Source: CAIZIN01 sp964483025 (GTDB lineage Bacteria; Patescibacteriota; Minisyncoccia; Phycocordibacterales; CAIZIN01). Taken from it: DNA of 39,014 bases. Location: the NCBI GenBank assembly GCA_964483025.1, contig CAYZZT010000003.1:1-39014 (forward strand), read 5' to 3'. This document shows positions 15,384 to 22,746 of the stretch, in pieces. Both the position numbers and the translations under genes were made by a program. The notes below the pieces were generated by a model. The model searched no databases, was not told where the DNA came from, and saw only the letters and a program-made list of their open reading frames with translations. The stretch's first letter is position 1, and every line of letters starts with the position of its first letter.

Positions 15384-15614
15384 TTAGTAAAGAAATGAAA
15401 TGAGTGATGTTGCTGCAAAAAGTATTGCAAGAACTATGGTTGCGTTGAAAAGGAATTTTTCAAATCCGCGACGAGTGTGATATCCAGCTTCGAAACTATC
15501 TGAACCGCCAAGCGCCCCTCCCACACCAGCTGCGCTATATTGCAAAAGAACACCGGCAATAAGAAGTACGGAAATAACAATTTGTATATAGGGTAATATA
15601 GTAGCAATACTCAT
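15384..15614 (-). CDS. secG: Preprotein translocase subunit SecG
   Basis: 76 aa, two hydrophobic segments (about 6-26 and 54-74) joined by a Gly/Ser/Ala loop reading Q-Y-S-A-A-G-V-G-G-A-L-G-G-S-D, as in SecG, followed by an R-R-G-F-E-K motif. SecG is the small auxiliary subunit of the SecYEG channel in the inner membrane. It stands upstream of the membrane-anchored binding protein and may be co-transcribed with it. Confidence 0.93.
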   Translation of the reverse strand: MSIATILPYIQIVISVLLIAGVLLQYSAAGVGGALGGSDSFEAGYHTRRGFEKFLFNATIVLAILFAATSLISFLY

Positions 15615-15666
15615 TTAGATACCATGATAACAGAAGTATAAAATAAATGCAAATAGCGGGTCACCA

Positions 15667-15675
15667 TGCTATAAT
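15667..15675 (+). promoter_or_regulatory. Extended -10 element before lemA
   Basis: TGCTATAAT. It lies inside the longer reading frame that begins at 15647, which is one reason to start lemA at 15704. Confidence 0.55.
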
Positions 15676-15703
15676 ATCTATATTAGAAGTAATCTTAATA
15701 ATT

Positions 15704-16264
15704 ATGACTATCTTATATATTATTTTAGGGGTTGTTGCGCTTTTCATTTTGTGGGCGGTAGTTGCTTACAATAGTTTTGTTTCCTATGTAAATAGGACTA
15801 AGGAGGCTTGGGCAGATATTGAGGTTCAGCTTAAAAGACGATATGACCTTATTCCAAACTTAGTAAATACCGTAAAGGGATATGCGACTCATGAATCTGG
15901 AGCTTTTGAGAAAGTTTCAGAAGCAAGAAGCAAGGCAATGCAATCAGGCGGTTCGCTCGCAGAAAAAGGTGAAGCAGAAAATGCTTTAACTGGAACATTG
16001 AAATCTTTGTTTGCTATTTCAGAGGCATATCCAGATTTGAAAGCAAATACAAACTTTCTTGAACTTCAACGAGAACTTTCAGATACGGAAAATAAAATTC
16101 AATCAGCCCGAAGATTTTACAACGGTAACGTTCGAGACTTGAACATTGCAATTGAATCTTTCCCAGGAAATGTTATTGCAGGAGTATTTCATTTTTCAAA
16201 AATGGAATTGTTTGATCTTGCGGACAATGACGAGGCGCAGAAGCCGGTCGAGGTGAAGTTTTGA
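15704..16264 (+). CDS. lemA: LemA family protein
   Basis: I chose the ATG at 15704 (186 aa, the usual LemA length) over 15647, because an extended -10 lies between them. One N-terminal membrane segment is followed by a helical domain containing the signature Y-N-S-F-V ... K-E-A-W-A-D-I-E-V-Q-L-K-R-R-Y-D-L-I-P-N-L and later Y-P-D-L-K-A-N ... A-R-R-F-Y-N. LemA proteins are anchored with the domain outside the cytoplasm; their biochemical role is unknown but they are often next to HtpX or phage-shock-like genes. Here a small gene and htpX follow within 300 bp, an apparent operon for membrane quality control. Confidence 0.93.
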   Translation: MTILYIILGVVALFILWAVVAYNSFVSYVNRTKEAWADIEVQLKRRYDLIPNLVNTVKGYATHESGAFEKVSEARSKAMQSGGSLAEKGEAENALTGTLKSLFAISEAYPDLKANTNFLELQRELSDTENKIQSARRFYNGNVRDLNIAIESFPGNVIAGVFHFSKMELFDLADNDEAQKPVEVKF

Positions 16265-16273
16265 TTTAATTAT

Positions 16274-16549
16274 ATGGAAGGAGCCTCACAGCCAATAAAT
16301 GAAGCAGAGGTGTTTGATAAAAATTTAGCATTTGTTCTTCGGCTTGCAGAAGCGGAGGTACCTGATGAAGAAGAGTTAATTCGAAATATTTCAAAAATTA
16401 TTGAAAAAACTATGAAAGAAACAAACAGGCCTGAGTTTTTAGATAGAATAGATCCAGGAGCTTATCATCCGGAAACAAAATTATTATCAGAGAGAGGTAG
16501 AGAAAGATTAAATAAAGCAATAGATATGTTTACTAATAAATTTAATTAG
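16274..16549 (+). CDS. Small acidic orphan protein in the lemA-htpX operon
   Basis: 91 aa, helical, charged, no membrane segment. It starts 9 nt after lemA and ends 3 nt before htpX, so it is clearly in the operon. Contains E-E-E-L-I-R-N-I-S-K-I-I-E-K near the middle and a Pro/Tyr/His-containing turn around residue 63. I do not recognise the family. Position suggests a cytoplasmic partner or regulator of the LemA/HtpX pair; this is inference. Confidence 0.75.
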   Translation: MEGASQPINEAEVFDKNLAFVLRLAEAEVPDEEELIRNISKIIEKTMKETNRPEFLDRIDPGAYHPETKLLSERGRERLNKAIDMFTNKFN

Positions 16550-16552
16550 TCT

Positions 16553-17440
16553 ATGGCTACGTTATATACTCAACAGTCTAATAATGTGCGAAAAACATGG
16601 TTTCTTATGGCGATATTTTTAGCTATCGTTGTTGCTATTGGGTATTTCGTGAGTTACTACTACAACAACCCCGCAATTCTTTATATTGCGATTATTTTTA
16701 GTATGGTGATGAATATTACTAGCTACTGGTTTTCAGATAAAATTGCTCTAGCTTCAACAGGTGCAAAAGAGGCGAGTGAAAGTGAATATTTGGAGCTTCA
16801 TAGAATTCTTGAAAATCTTTCAATTACCGCAGGGCTTCCGAAGCCGAGACTTTATATCATAGATGATATGGCACCAAATGCTTTCGCAACAGGGAGAAAT
16901 AAAGAACATTCTGCTGTTGCTGTCACAAAAGGACTTTTACAAATGTTAGATAAGAATGAGCTTGAGGGTGTGATTGCTCATGAGCTTGCTCATATTGGAA
17001 ATAGAGATATTTTGCTTTCTACTGTGGTCGTGGTGCTTGTCGGCTTTATTGCAATGCTTTCTGATATGTTTTTACGAATGTCCCTTTTTGGTGGAAGGGA
17101 TAATGATAATAAGGGGGGAGGGGCGCTTATGATTTTGGGTATTGTTTTTGTCGTTCTTTCACCGATTATCGCCACGATTATACAGCTCGCCATTTCTCGA
17201 AAAAGAGAATTTTTGGCAGATGCTTCAGGCGCACTTCTTACAAGATATCCAGAAGGGCTAGCAAATGCATTGCAGAAAATTAGTACATATAGTCAACCAA
17301 TGCAAAAAGCATCGAATGCTACAGCCCATATGTTTATTTCGAATCCTTTTGGCGGAAAAGTGATGAAAGGAATGGCAAAGTTGTTTATGACTCATCCACC
17401 GGTGGAGGAAAGGGTGAATGCTTTGCTTGGAATGAAGTAA
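16553..17440 (+). CDS. htpX: Membrane zinc metalloprotease HtpX (M48)
   Basis: 295 aa. Two N-terminal membrane segments (about 15-36 and 41-60), the zinc motif H-E-L-A-H at residues 143-147, two further hydrophobic segments (about 153-178 and 190-213), and a R-K-R-E-F-L-A-D motif giving the third zinc ligand Glu near 218. This is the HtpX layout with the active site facing the cytoplasm. HtpX degrades misfolded or damaged membrane proteins. Last gene of the lemA operon. Confidence 0.96.
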   Translation: MATLYTQQSNNVRKTWFLMAIFLAIVVAIGYFVSYYYNNPAILYIAIIFSMVMNITSYWFSDKIALASTGAKEASESEYLELHRILENLSITAGLPKPRLYIIDDMAPNAFATGRNKEHSAVAVTKGLLQMLDKNELEGVIAHELAHIGNRDILLSTVVVVLVGFIAMLSDMFLRMSLFGGRDNDNKGGGALMILGIVFVVLSPIIATIIQLAISRKREFLADASGALLTRYPEGLANALQKISTYSQPMQKASNATAHMFISNPFGGKVMKGMAKLFMTHPPVEERVNALLGMK

Positions 17441-17452
17441 TTTTCTTGCTTC

Positions 17453-17480
17453 TGTCATTGCTGACCTGACCGGCAATCCA
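17453..17480. repeat. Interspersed palindrome, copy 5 (GTCATTGC variant)
   Basis: TGTCATTGC and GGCAATCCA arms with a diverged centre. Copy 7 at 24341 has matching arms in reverse orientation. Confidence 0.6.
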
Positions 17481-17570
17481 TGCCTTGTATTAAAATTCGA
17501 AATTCGAAGCACGAAATCCGAAACAAATCTAAAATTCTAAATAATAAATTTAAAAACAAATACTTTTCAG

Positions 17571-17600
17571 ACTGGATTCCGGACTAAATCCGGAATGACA
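17571..17600. repeat. Interspersed GGATTCC palindrome, copy 6
   Basis: GGATTCCGGA and TCCGGAATG arms around CTAAA, 24 bp before the phosphatidyltransferase gene. Confidence 0.75.
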
Positions 17601-17623
17601 ACTGAAGTCATTAAAATAAAAAT

Positions 17624-18223
17624 ATGAACGAACTTGAAAATCGAAAAGGTAAGGCGGATATTAATTTTTTTGATAGGTTAATAGCAAATACTGTTTTGCC
17701 CTTTGTGCCCAGAACTGTTCGACCAAATGCTATTACAATTTTTCGTTTTGTTTGTATTCCTTTTGTAATTTATTTTTTCCTCACTGAAAGTTATTTGTGG
17801 GGAACTATCATTTTTATTCTCGCTGCACTTTCAGATGCTCTCGATGGAGCGATGGCACGAGTGCGCCACCAGATCACAAGTGAAGGAAAATTTTTTGATC
17901 CACTTGCTGACAAACTTCTTGTGGGTTCGGCCTCTTTTATTTTAATCAGTCGTTATATAAGTTGGCAACTTGCACTTTTGATAATTTTGCTTGAGCTTAT
18001 GATTATTTCAATTGCTTTATATAAAAAACGCACAATGAAGCATGTTGTTATTCAAGCCAGGCTTTCTGGGAAATTAAAAATGGTCTTACAGTGTGTGGGT
18101 ATAATTTTGCTTCTATTTTTTATTCTTACAAAAATACCTATTTTATTGACTATTTCAACAATTACTCTTTGGTTGGCTATCGGCTTCGCTGTCGTCTCTA
18201 TGTTTGCATATAATTCGATTTAA
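17624..18223 (+). CDS. CDP-alcohol phosphatidyltransferase, PgsA-like
   Basis: 199 aa with about five to six hydrophobic segments. The family signature D-G-x2-A-R-x8-G-x3-D-x3-D is intact: D-G-A-M-A-R, then G-K-F-F-D-P-L-A-D-K at about residues 73-97. The family transfers a phosphatidyl group from CDP-diacylglycerol to an alcohol such as glycerol-3-phosphate in the inner membrane. R-P-N-A-I-T-I-F-R before the signature fits PgsA or related enzymes; the exact acceptor alcohol is not certain. ATG at 17624 without a strong ribosome-binding site. Confidence 0.9.
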   Translation: MNELENRKGKADINFFDRLIANTVLPFVPRTVRPNAITIFRFVCIPFVIYFFLTESYLWGTIIFILAALSDALDGAMARVRHQITSEGKFFDPLADKLLVGSASFILISRYISWQLALLIILLELMIISIALYKKRTMKHVVIQARLSGKLKMVLQCVGIILLLFFILTKIPILLTISTITLWLAIGFAVVSMFAYNSI

Positions 18224-18282
18224 TATTTTTTTTAGTTCATTTTCGAAAATCCCTCTGAACAACCAGGTTTTCCACATATAAT

Positions 18283-18311
18283 AAAAAAGCGAACCACCTA
18301 GGTAGTTCGCT
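18283..18311 (-). terminator. Terminator for the HD phosphohydrolase gene
   Basis: AGCGAAC pairs with GTTCGCT around a palindromic ACCTAGGT core. On the minus strand it is followed by TTTTTTATTAT. Confidence 0.8.
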
Positions 18312-18325
18312 GTTGTTGTCGATTT

Positions 18326-19366
18326 TCACCAGTCGAGATCCGGCTCGCATTTGATGTTCCAAAGATCTTCTTTGGGAAAACTCCGGATCATTTCGCCAAG
18401 CCCAGTGTTCATAATACTCTTGGAACACAAAATACCACTTTCGTTCCTTAGTCTTATGACCTCATCGTCTGTGAGTAGAGCAACACCGAGCCATGCCGGA
18501 ATCATTTCGCTTCTTTCTAAGAAGTCATAAATCGGGTCGAGGAAGCCACTAACGTCCTGAATTACGATCTTTTCATACTCCTTATACATTAACCTTCTCA
18601 AATTTTTGAATTTTCGAGCTGGTTCAGAAGAATTAAACGAAACATAGCCGGCTTCAGCAGACTCTTCGCAAAGGGCAACTATGGTCCTGAAAGTTCGGTC
18701 TCGTTGGTTTATTCCAAACCAATCCATTTGCTCGGAGAGTTCAGCACTACAAACCCAGTCAAGTCGCCGAAAATCATTGTAGTCAGCAAAGAGGTAGGCA
18801 ATCTTGTCAGAATTATTAATTACCCAAGCCTCTTGTGACATATTTGGCTTTGCATTGGCTCCAGAGTGACCGTGCATTGCTTCAAGGGTTTGATATGTGC
18901 AGTTCATGCCCATGCCAAGCCTCTCAATATGCTGGGCAATAACCACACCCATTGTTTCGTGAGTAAAATTTGCACCAACTCTTTGTTGAATATAATGCTC
19001 TCCCTGGTGACCAAAAGGAACGTGTCCAGTATCATGACCTGTTGAACCTGAAAGCCCGAGTCCAACATTCAGGCCTAAATGGTCTGTGATTTGGGTGGTA
19101 ATTCCTGACACCTCATTGGTGTGGGTTGCCCTATCTCTAACATGTGGACGGTTCGGGCCAGATGCAACTTGATTTTTGTGACCCATCCTTCTGTGTGCTT
19201 TGGAGGCTACAATGTCAGAATAGTCTCTAAGAAACGGATCACCTACAGCTTGAAAATCTAATTCTCGTTTATATCTCCTTCGGTATTCTGTGGTTTTCAA
19301 TTCACAGAGTGCCCCTTTTGTTGCTATGTAGCGAGCAAGCAGGTCTTTGTCTGATATATCTCTCAT
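18326..19366 (-). CDS. HD-domain deoxynucleoside triphosphate triphosphohydrolase (dGTPase-like)
   Basis: 346 aa. Shows the dGTPase order of metal ligands: H-R-R-M-G-H-K near residue 58, R-x-R-A-T-H-T-N-E-V around 80, and the HD motif in S-T-G-H-D-T-G-H-V-P-F-G-H-Q-G-E around 107-122, with a later I-N-N-S-D-K-I-A-Y-L giving the last Asp. The family cleaves dNTPs to deoxynucleosides and triphosphate, controlling dNTP pools or acting in phage defence. A strong AAGGAGT ribosome-binding site precedes the ATG. It carries its own terminator and a more GC-rich codon pattern than neighbours, hinting at transfer. Confidence 0.85.
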   Translation of the reverse strand: MRDISDKDLLARYIATKGALCELKTTEYRRRYKRELDFQAVGDPFLRDYSDIVASKAHRRMGHKNQVASGPNRPHVRDRATHTNEVSGITTQITDHLGLNVGLGLSGSTGHDTGHVPFGHQGEHYIQQRVGANFTHETMGVVIAQHIERLGMGMNCTYQTLEAMHGHSGANAKPNMSQEAWVINNSDKIAYLFADYNDFRRLDWVCSAELSEQMDWFGINQRDRTFRTIVALCEESAEAGYVSFNSSEPARKFKNLRRLMYKEYEKIVIQDVSGFLDPIYDFLERSEMIPAWLGVALLTDDEVIRLRNESGILCSKSIMNTGLGEMIRSFPKEDLWNIKCEPDLDW

Positions 19367-19444
19367 TTTGTACTCCTTTTTTGTTGTTGTTGAACTGTTT
19401 ACTAAACATCATACAATCATATTGAGATAAAAAGTCAAATAATT

Positions 19445-19473
19445 TTGGTATTAACAAAATTTTTAAATATGGT
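19445..19473 (+). promoter_or_regulatory. Candidate promoter for the L1-stalk-like RNA
   Basis: TTGGTA, 17-nt spacer, TATGGT. Moderate match to consensus; would start a transcript near 19480. Confidence 0.35.
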
Positions 19474-19479
19474 AACATT

Positions 19480-19702
19480 GGAGTGGGCAAGTAACAACAG
19501 GCGGCGATGTACATCTTGGCAACTTGATGGACACAGGTTCGATCCCTGAAACTGGACCGATATAAGTTTTTTTGTACTCAGAATAAGTGGGAGACTTGGA
19601 AGTACTTTTTCCGGAGAGTGTGGAGTCACCAGTGAGATACCACCTGCTTATAAACAAATTGAGGTTTGTTGCCTAAGGGCTACCATTTTCGCGGTAGCCC
19701 TT
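19480..19702 (+). ncRNA. Candidate structured RNA with a 23S L1-stalk copy and a T-arm-like hairpin
   Basis: The 414-base gap between the HD gene and the next ORF holds no credible protein gene but strong RNA features. GTGGGAGACTTGGAAG (19587-19602), 18 nt, TGGAGTC (19621), 5 nt, and TGAGATACCACC (19633-19644) match the L1-binding stalk of 23S rRNA (E. coli about 2100-2200: GTGGGAGGCTTTGAAG, 18 nt, TGGAGCC, 5 nt, TGAAATACCACC) with identical spacing. Upstream, ACAGGTTCGATCCCTG (19532-19547) resembles a tRNA T-arm but no acceptor or anticodon arm fits. A terminator closes the unit. The rest does not resemble 23S rRNA, so this is not an rRNA remnant by simple truncation. It could be a stand-alone RNA or a leader for the downstream gene. 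Confidence 0.5.
19675..19702 (+). terminator. Terminator closing the L1-stalk-like RNA
   Basis: AAGGGCTACC and GGTAGCCCTT form a 10-bp stem with an ATTTTCGC loop; only a short pyrimidine run (CCTTTG) follows. A smaller hairpin (AACAAA/TTTGTT, 19653-19670) precedes it, compatible with attenuation. Confidence 0.6.
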
Positions 19703-19780
19703 CCTTTGTTGCGTATATTTATATAATGTGGTATAAATTTTGTGGATTAAGAATAGAAACAACCAGCCCAAAAAACACAT

Positions 19781-20170
19781 ATGAAGACGTTTATGAAAAG
19801 GATTCTGAATACCGTTGTCACTGCCCCCATTTTTCTCTTTATTATATATTTTATTGGGGAAACAATCCTCTCAAATATTTTCTGGTTTTTGGAATTTGAA
19901 AGACCAAGTTTTCAGAACCTCAATGCTGTCGGTGCTCTATCTCTTGGAGTGACTTTCTTCGTTTTACTCGTTCTCGGAATAATCTTCTGTGGATTTTGTA
20001 TCCTAGAGATTTTAATTACTGGGAATGGTCTTCTTTGGAAGAGGATTGAGGAAGAAGATTTTGAGCATCCAATAAATAGAAAAATTTTCAACGTCCGTAA
20101 TACGAACAAATTTATTTGGAGACTCGACCCTGTTTTCAAGGGTCGAAGACCGATATATCCTTTCGTTTAG
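19781..20170 (+). CDS. Orphan membrane protein, 129 aa
   Basis: Two hydrophobic segments (about residues 14-38 and 50-78), then a charged cytoplasmic-type tail with E-E-E-D-F-E-H and a final R-L-D-P-V-F-K-G-R-R. No family recognised. It lies 78 nt after the candidate L1-stalk RNA and its terminator, so its expression could depend on read-through. Ends in a strong terminator. Confidence 0.6.
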   Translation: MKTFMKRILNTVVTAPIFLFIIYFIGETILSNIFWFLEFERPSFQNLNAVGALSLGVTFFVLLVLGIIFCGFCILEILITGNGLLWKRIEEEDFEHPINRKIFNVRNTNKFIWRLDPVFKGRRPIYPFV

Positions 20171-20177
20171 TATTTTT

Positions 20178-20209
20178 CCCCCGCTTGAGTACAAGCGGGG
20201 GATTTTATT
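20178..20209 (+). terminator. Strong rho-independent terminator
   Basis: CCCCCGCTTG and CAAGCGGGGG, loop AGTA, then ATTTTATTTT. Two bases later the 220-bp inverted repeat begins. Confidence 0.93.
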
Positions 20210-20211
20210 TT

Positions 20212-20431
20212 GCGGTGTTTGTTGGACAAAGTTCGAAACTATTTCGAGCAAAATCCAAATGATTAAAACTAATAAAATGGACTCGGCAGGGCGAAACAAT
20301 TTGTCTGGGGTTTCGGATTCGCCCTGCCTCGACTGATTTCCCGCCCGCAGGAGGGGTCTGGGGAGGAATGCGGGCGGGATTCGGACTGGGCGTTTTCGGA
20401 AAAAATTTTTGTGCCAGTGAAACTGGCGCGC
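20212..20431 (+). repeat. 220-bp inverted repeat A, left arm
   Basis: Begins GCGGTGTTTG and ends CTGGCGCGC. It is the exact reverse complement of 22390-22609, as far as I can compare by eye. It contains internal GC-rich hairpins (GGCAGGGCGAA / TTCGCCCTGCC and CCCGCCCGCA / TGCGGGCGGG). No gene is credible within it. Confidence 0.92.
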
Positions 20432-20434
20432 CAC

Positions 20435-22063
20435 CTAAGATTTCTTCTCTACTATTCTATCAGTAACATCTTTTTCTGGATAATACGGATATATTTTTTC
20501 TAAAATCAATCTTTCAATTTTTTTCAATTCTTGCTCTGATTTTGGTTTTTCTAATTCCGTATTAACTTCGTGGGCTAACTCATCGTATTCCGATTCTGGA
20601 ATATTGTTTTGTTTAAATCCACAATTTTTCATCAAATCCAAAATCAGATTTCCTTTTAGGGTTTTATTTTCATTTGCTCTTAGAATGCCATTGAAAAATT
20701 TATTAACCATTTCTCTGTCTTCAACAACAATTTTGTCTGATTTTCCTGCAACAAAATCGTCAATCGATTCTTTTATTTTTTTAACAATACGCCCATTGCC
20801 CTGCAATCCAGTCCTTTCTGAAACTCGTATGAGTGAAGTTATTGTATAGTCGTAATTCTTAGCTACTTGTCCGCGCAACTCCTCAACATTTTTTCCAAAT
20901 CGTATATCTTCGCCTCCCGCTATTCTGGGCATACCATTAACCATTGCCCAAGCTTTTGCCGTTACGGCCATATTTGCGCCCGCTTGCAATGCCCCTTCTT
21001 TTTGAAACTTGAAATTTGGTTCACCAGAATAATCTTCTTTGGGGCCATCTTTGCCCATGTAAATATCAAAAGCTTTTTTCATCAACTCCTGATTGGGCAA
21101 TGAGGGATCAATTTCAAACTCTAAATTACCAGAAACCCCGTTGATTTTATGTTGTTCAAATGATTGAATTAACGACTTTATAAAATTGCGGGAAAATGTG
21201 CAGTCGCAATCAGTAATTGCTATCGCACCCTCAGTATTACCAGAAGATGTCATAAATCTATCAACAATTTCCGCGCCAGCTCTATCTCTTGCGACACCAA
21301 CATTATTTTCCTCCTCTGAAGTATTGGGTGAAGATTTATCAATTACATTTATTTTAATTTGTGATTTTTTTATTTTTTCTATTTGTTCAATCTGTTCTTC
21401 CGTTAAATTCTTTGGCGCATCTTCAGATTCACCATTTATAAATTTTATTAAATTTATTGCCTCTTGATTTGCCAAAAAAGCAGTGGACTTTTGATCTGCG
21501 TCCGTTCTGCGGTTATTAACAACTAAATCAATCTCAAATAAACTGGAATCTACTTCTTCTTGCTCAGCCAATGAAGACAAAGAACTCAATATATCTGAAG
21601 CACTTTCGTTATAGGCAGGAATCATAACCGCAACCTTGCAATCTCGGTTCATTGGCCGCGAAATGAACGATTCTGGTTTTTCACTCACCAAAGTTCGATT
21701 AAGATATTCTAAAATATTTTTCTCTGCCATAAGGCGATCATAATTTTCGTTTTCTTTTTGCGCTCGTTCTATTGTCGAATCCACCATATTTTGATGAATT
21801 TTTGTTTTTGATTCTTCAGATAACGGTTGACCCAAACCAGATTCAAGCTTGCTTAATTCAGTTTGATATTCTTCTTCTCTTGCTTTTTGGATTTCCACTA
21901 TTTCTCCCTCAGATTTTGGTGAATAATTAAAACTACCTAATTGTTGGTCAATTAAATTTATCCGCTCTACTCTTTGCTGTTCGGGTGTTATCTTTTTTTC
22001 ACCTTCAGCAACAGTATGCTCCATTTCGGTTTTTGGTTGATTTTGTTCTTCCGTATTATTCAT
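20435..22063 (-). CDS. GT-A fold family 2 glycosyltransferase with helical N-terminal region
   Basis: 542 aa. Residues 1-~140 are acidic and helical. The catalytic domain starts at V-A-V-M-I-P-A-Y-N-E-S (144-154), continues with I-D-L-V-V-N-N-R-R-T-D (178-188), has the nucleotide-sugar metal motif D-C-D at 285-287 in I-T-D-C-D-C, G-A-N-M-A-V near 362 and G-G-E-D-I at 383-387, the usual order for GT2 enzymes. No membrane segment, so it is cytoplasmic or peripheral. Sugar and acceptor unknown. Stop codon lies 4 bp from inverted repeat A; the gene is co-oriented with and 6 nt after the XRE regulator. The pair fills the A-A' segment. Confidence 0.82.
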   Translation of the reverse strand: MNNTEEQNQPKTEMEHTVAEGEKKITPEQQRVERINLIDQQLGSFNYSPKSEGEIVEIQKAREEEYQTELSKLESGLGQPLSEESKTKIHQNMVDSTIERAQKENENYDRLMAEKNILEYLNRTLVSEKPESFISRPMNRDCKVAVMIPAYNESASDILSSLSSLAEQEEVDSSLFEIDLVVNNRRTDADQKSTAFLANQEAINLIKFINGESEDAPKNLTEEQIEQIEKIKKSQIKINVIDKSSPNTSEEENNVGVARDRAGAEIVDRFMTSSGNTEGAIAITDCDCTFSRNFIKSLIQSFEQHKINGVSGNLEFEIDPSLPNQELMKKAFDIYMGKDGPKEDYSGEPNFKFQKEGALQAGANMAVTAKAWAMVNGMPRIAGGEDIRFGKNVEELRGQVAKNYDYTITSLIRVSERTGLQGNGRIVKKIKESIDDFVAGKSDKIVVEDREMVNKFFNGILRANENKTLKGNLILDLMKNCGFKQNNIPESEYDELAHEVNTELEKPKSEQELKKIERLILEKIYPYYPEKDVTDRIVEKKS

Positions 22064-22069
22064 AGTTTA

Positions 22070-22276
22070 TCATTTTAATAAATCATCAACTGAAACATCT
22101 AACGCTTTGGCTATTTTCTGTAAAGTATCGATTGTGGGATTAGTAATTCCACTTGTTTCAATTTTGATAATTGAATTATAAGAAACATCGGCTAATTTTG
22201 AGAGCCGATCTTGAGACAAGCCTTTGGCTTGTCTCAGTTTCTTTATGTTCTTGCTGATTTTATTCTCTTGTGCCAT
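22070..22276 (-). CDS. XRE-family HTH regulator, 68 aa
   Basis: A compact HTH_3 domain: I-K-K-L-R-Q-A-K-G-L-S-Q-D-R-L-S-K-L-A-D-V-S with the recognition helix S-Y-N-S-I-I-K-I-E, then T-L-Q-K-I-A-K-A-L-D-V. The full protein is one DNA-binding domain, as in small antitoxin or plasmid-type regulators. It is the first gene of the glycosyltransferase unit. A 12-bp palindrome GTATTATAATAC (22281-22292) overlaps its -10 region and could be its operator; this is inference. Confidence 0.93.
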   Translation of the reverse strand: MAQENKISKNIKKLRQAKGLSQDRLSKLADVSYNSIIKIETSGITNPTIDTLQKIAKALDVSVDDLLK

Positions 22277-22280
22277 ACTT

Positions 22281-22292
22281 GTATTATAATAC
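22281..22292 (-). promoter_or_regulatory. Palindromic -10 / possible operator of the XRE gene
   Basis: GTATTATAATAC contains TATAAT on the minus strand 5 nt before the XRE ATG; the symmetry fits a dimeric repressor site. Confidence 0.4.
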
Positions 22293-22389
22293 TATTATTG
22301 ATAGAATAAAGTTATGCGAACTTATATTGAAATCATATTATTAGAATACATCTTTTCTTTAATTTTAACAAGGAAATTTTGTTTATTGT

Positions 22390-22609
22390 GCGCGCCAGTT
22401 TCACTGGCACAAAAATTTTTTCCGAAAACGCCCAGTCCGAATCCCGCCCGCATTCCTCCCCAGACCCCTCCTGCGGGCGGGAAATCAGTCGAGGCAGGGC
22501 GAATCCGAAACCCCAGACAAATTGTTTCGCCCTGCCGAGTCCATTTTATTAGTTTTAATCATTTGGATTTTGCTCGAAATAGTTTCGAACTTTGTCCAAC
22601 AAACACCGC
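22390..22609 (-). repeat. 220-bp inverted repeat A, right arm
   Basis: Reverse complement of 20212-20431. Its end overlaps the start of inverted repeat B by 4 bp (CCGC, 22606-22609), so the two repeat pairs are directly joined. Confidence 0.92.
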
Positions 22610-22725
22610 CAAAATTGAAAATCGGAATCGGAAGCAAAAATGCGGTCGGCGCGAAGCGCCGTCTGTTCTGAATTCCCCCCAAAAAATCCTGATTCTGAAA
22701 GGGTTCGCCACGCTCCGCGTGGCTC
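22606..22725 (+). repeat. 120-bp inverted repeat B, left arm
   Basis: Begins CCGCCAAAATTG, which equals the 3' end of the tRNA-Ser gene plus flanking DNA, and ends GCGTGGCTC. Contains hairpins GGCGCGAAGCGCC and CCACGCTCCGCGTGG. Exact reverse complement of 24127-24246. Confidence 0.92.
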
Positions 22726-22746
22726 CTCGTTTGCCAATACAATTCT

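Noticed and set aside
19495..19560. Possible tRNA gene (T-arm-like ACAGGTTCGATCCCTG)
   Set aside because: No matching acceptor, D-arm or anticodon arm could be assembled around it; kept only as a T-arm-like hairpin of a candidate RNA.
19578..19652. Remnant of a complete 23S rRNA gene
   Set aside because: Similarity stops sharply at both ends; neighbouring 23S helices are not recognisable.
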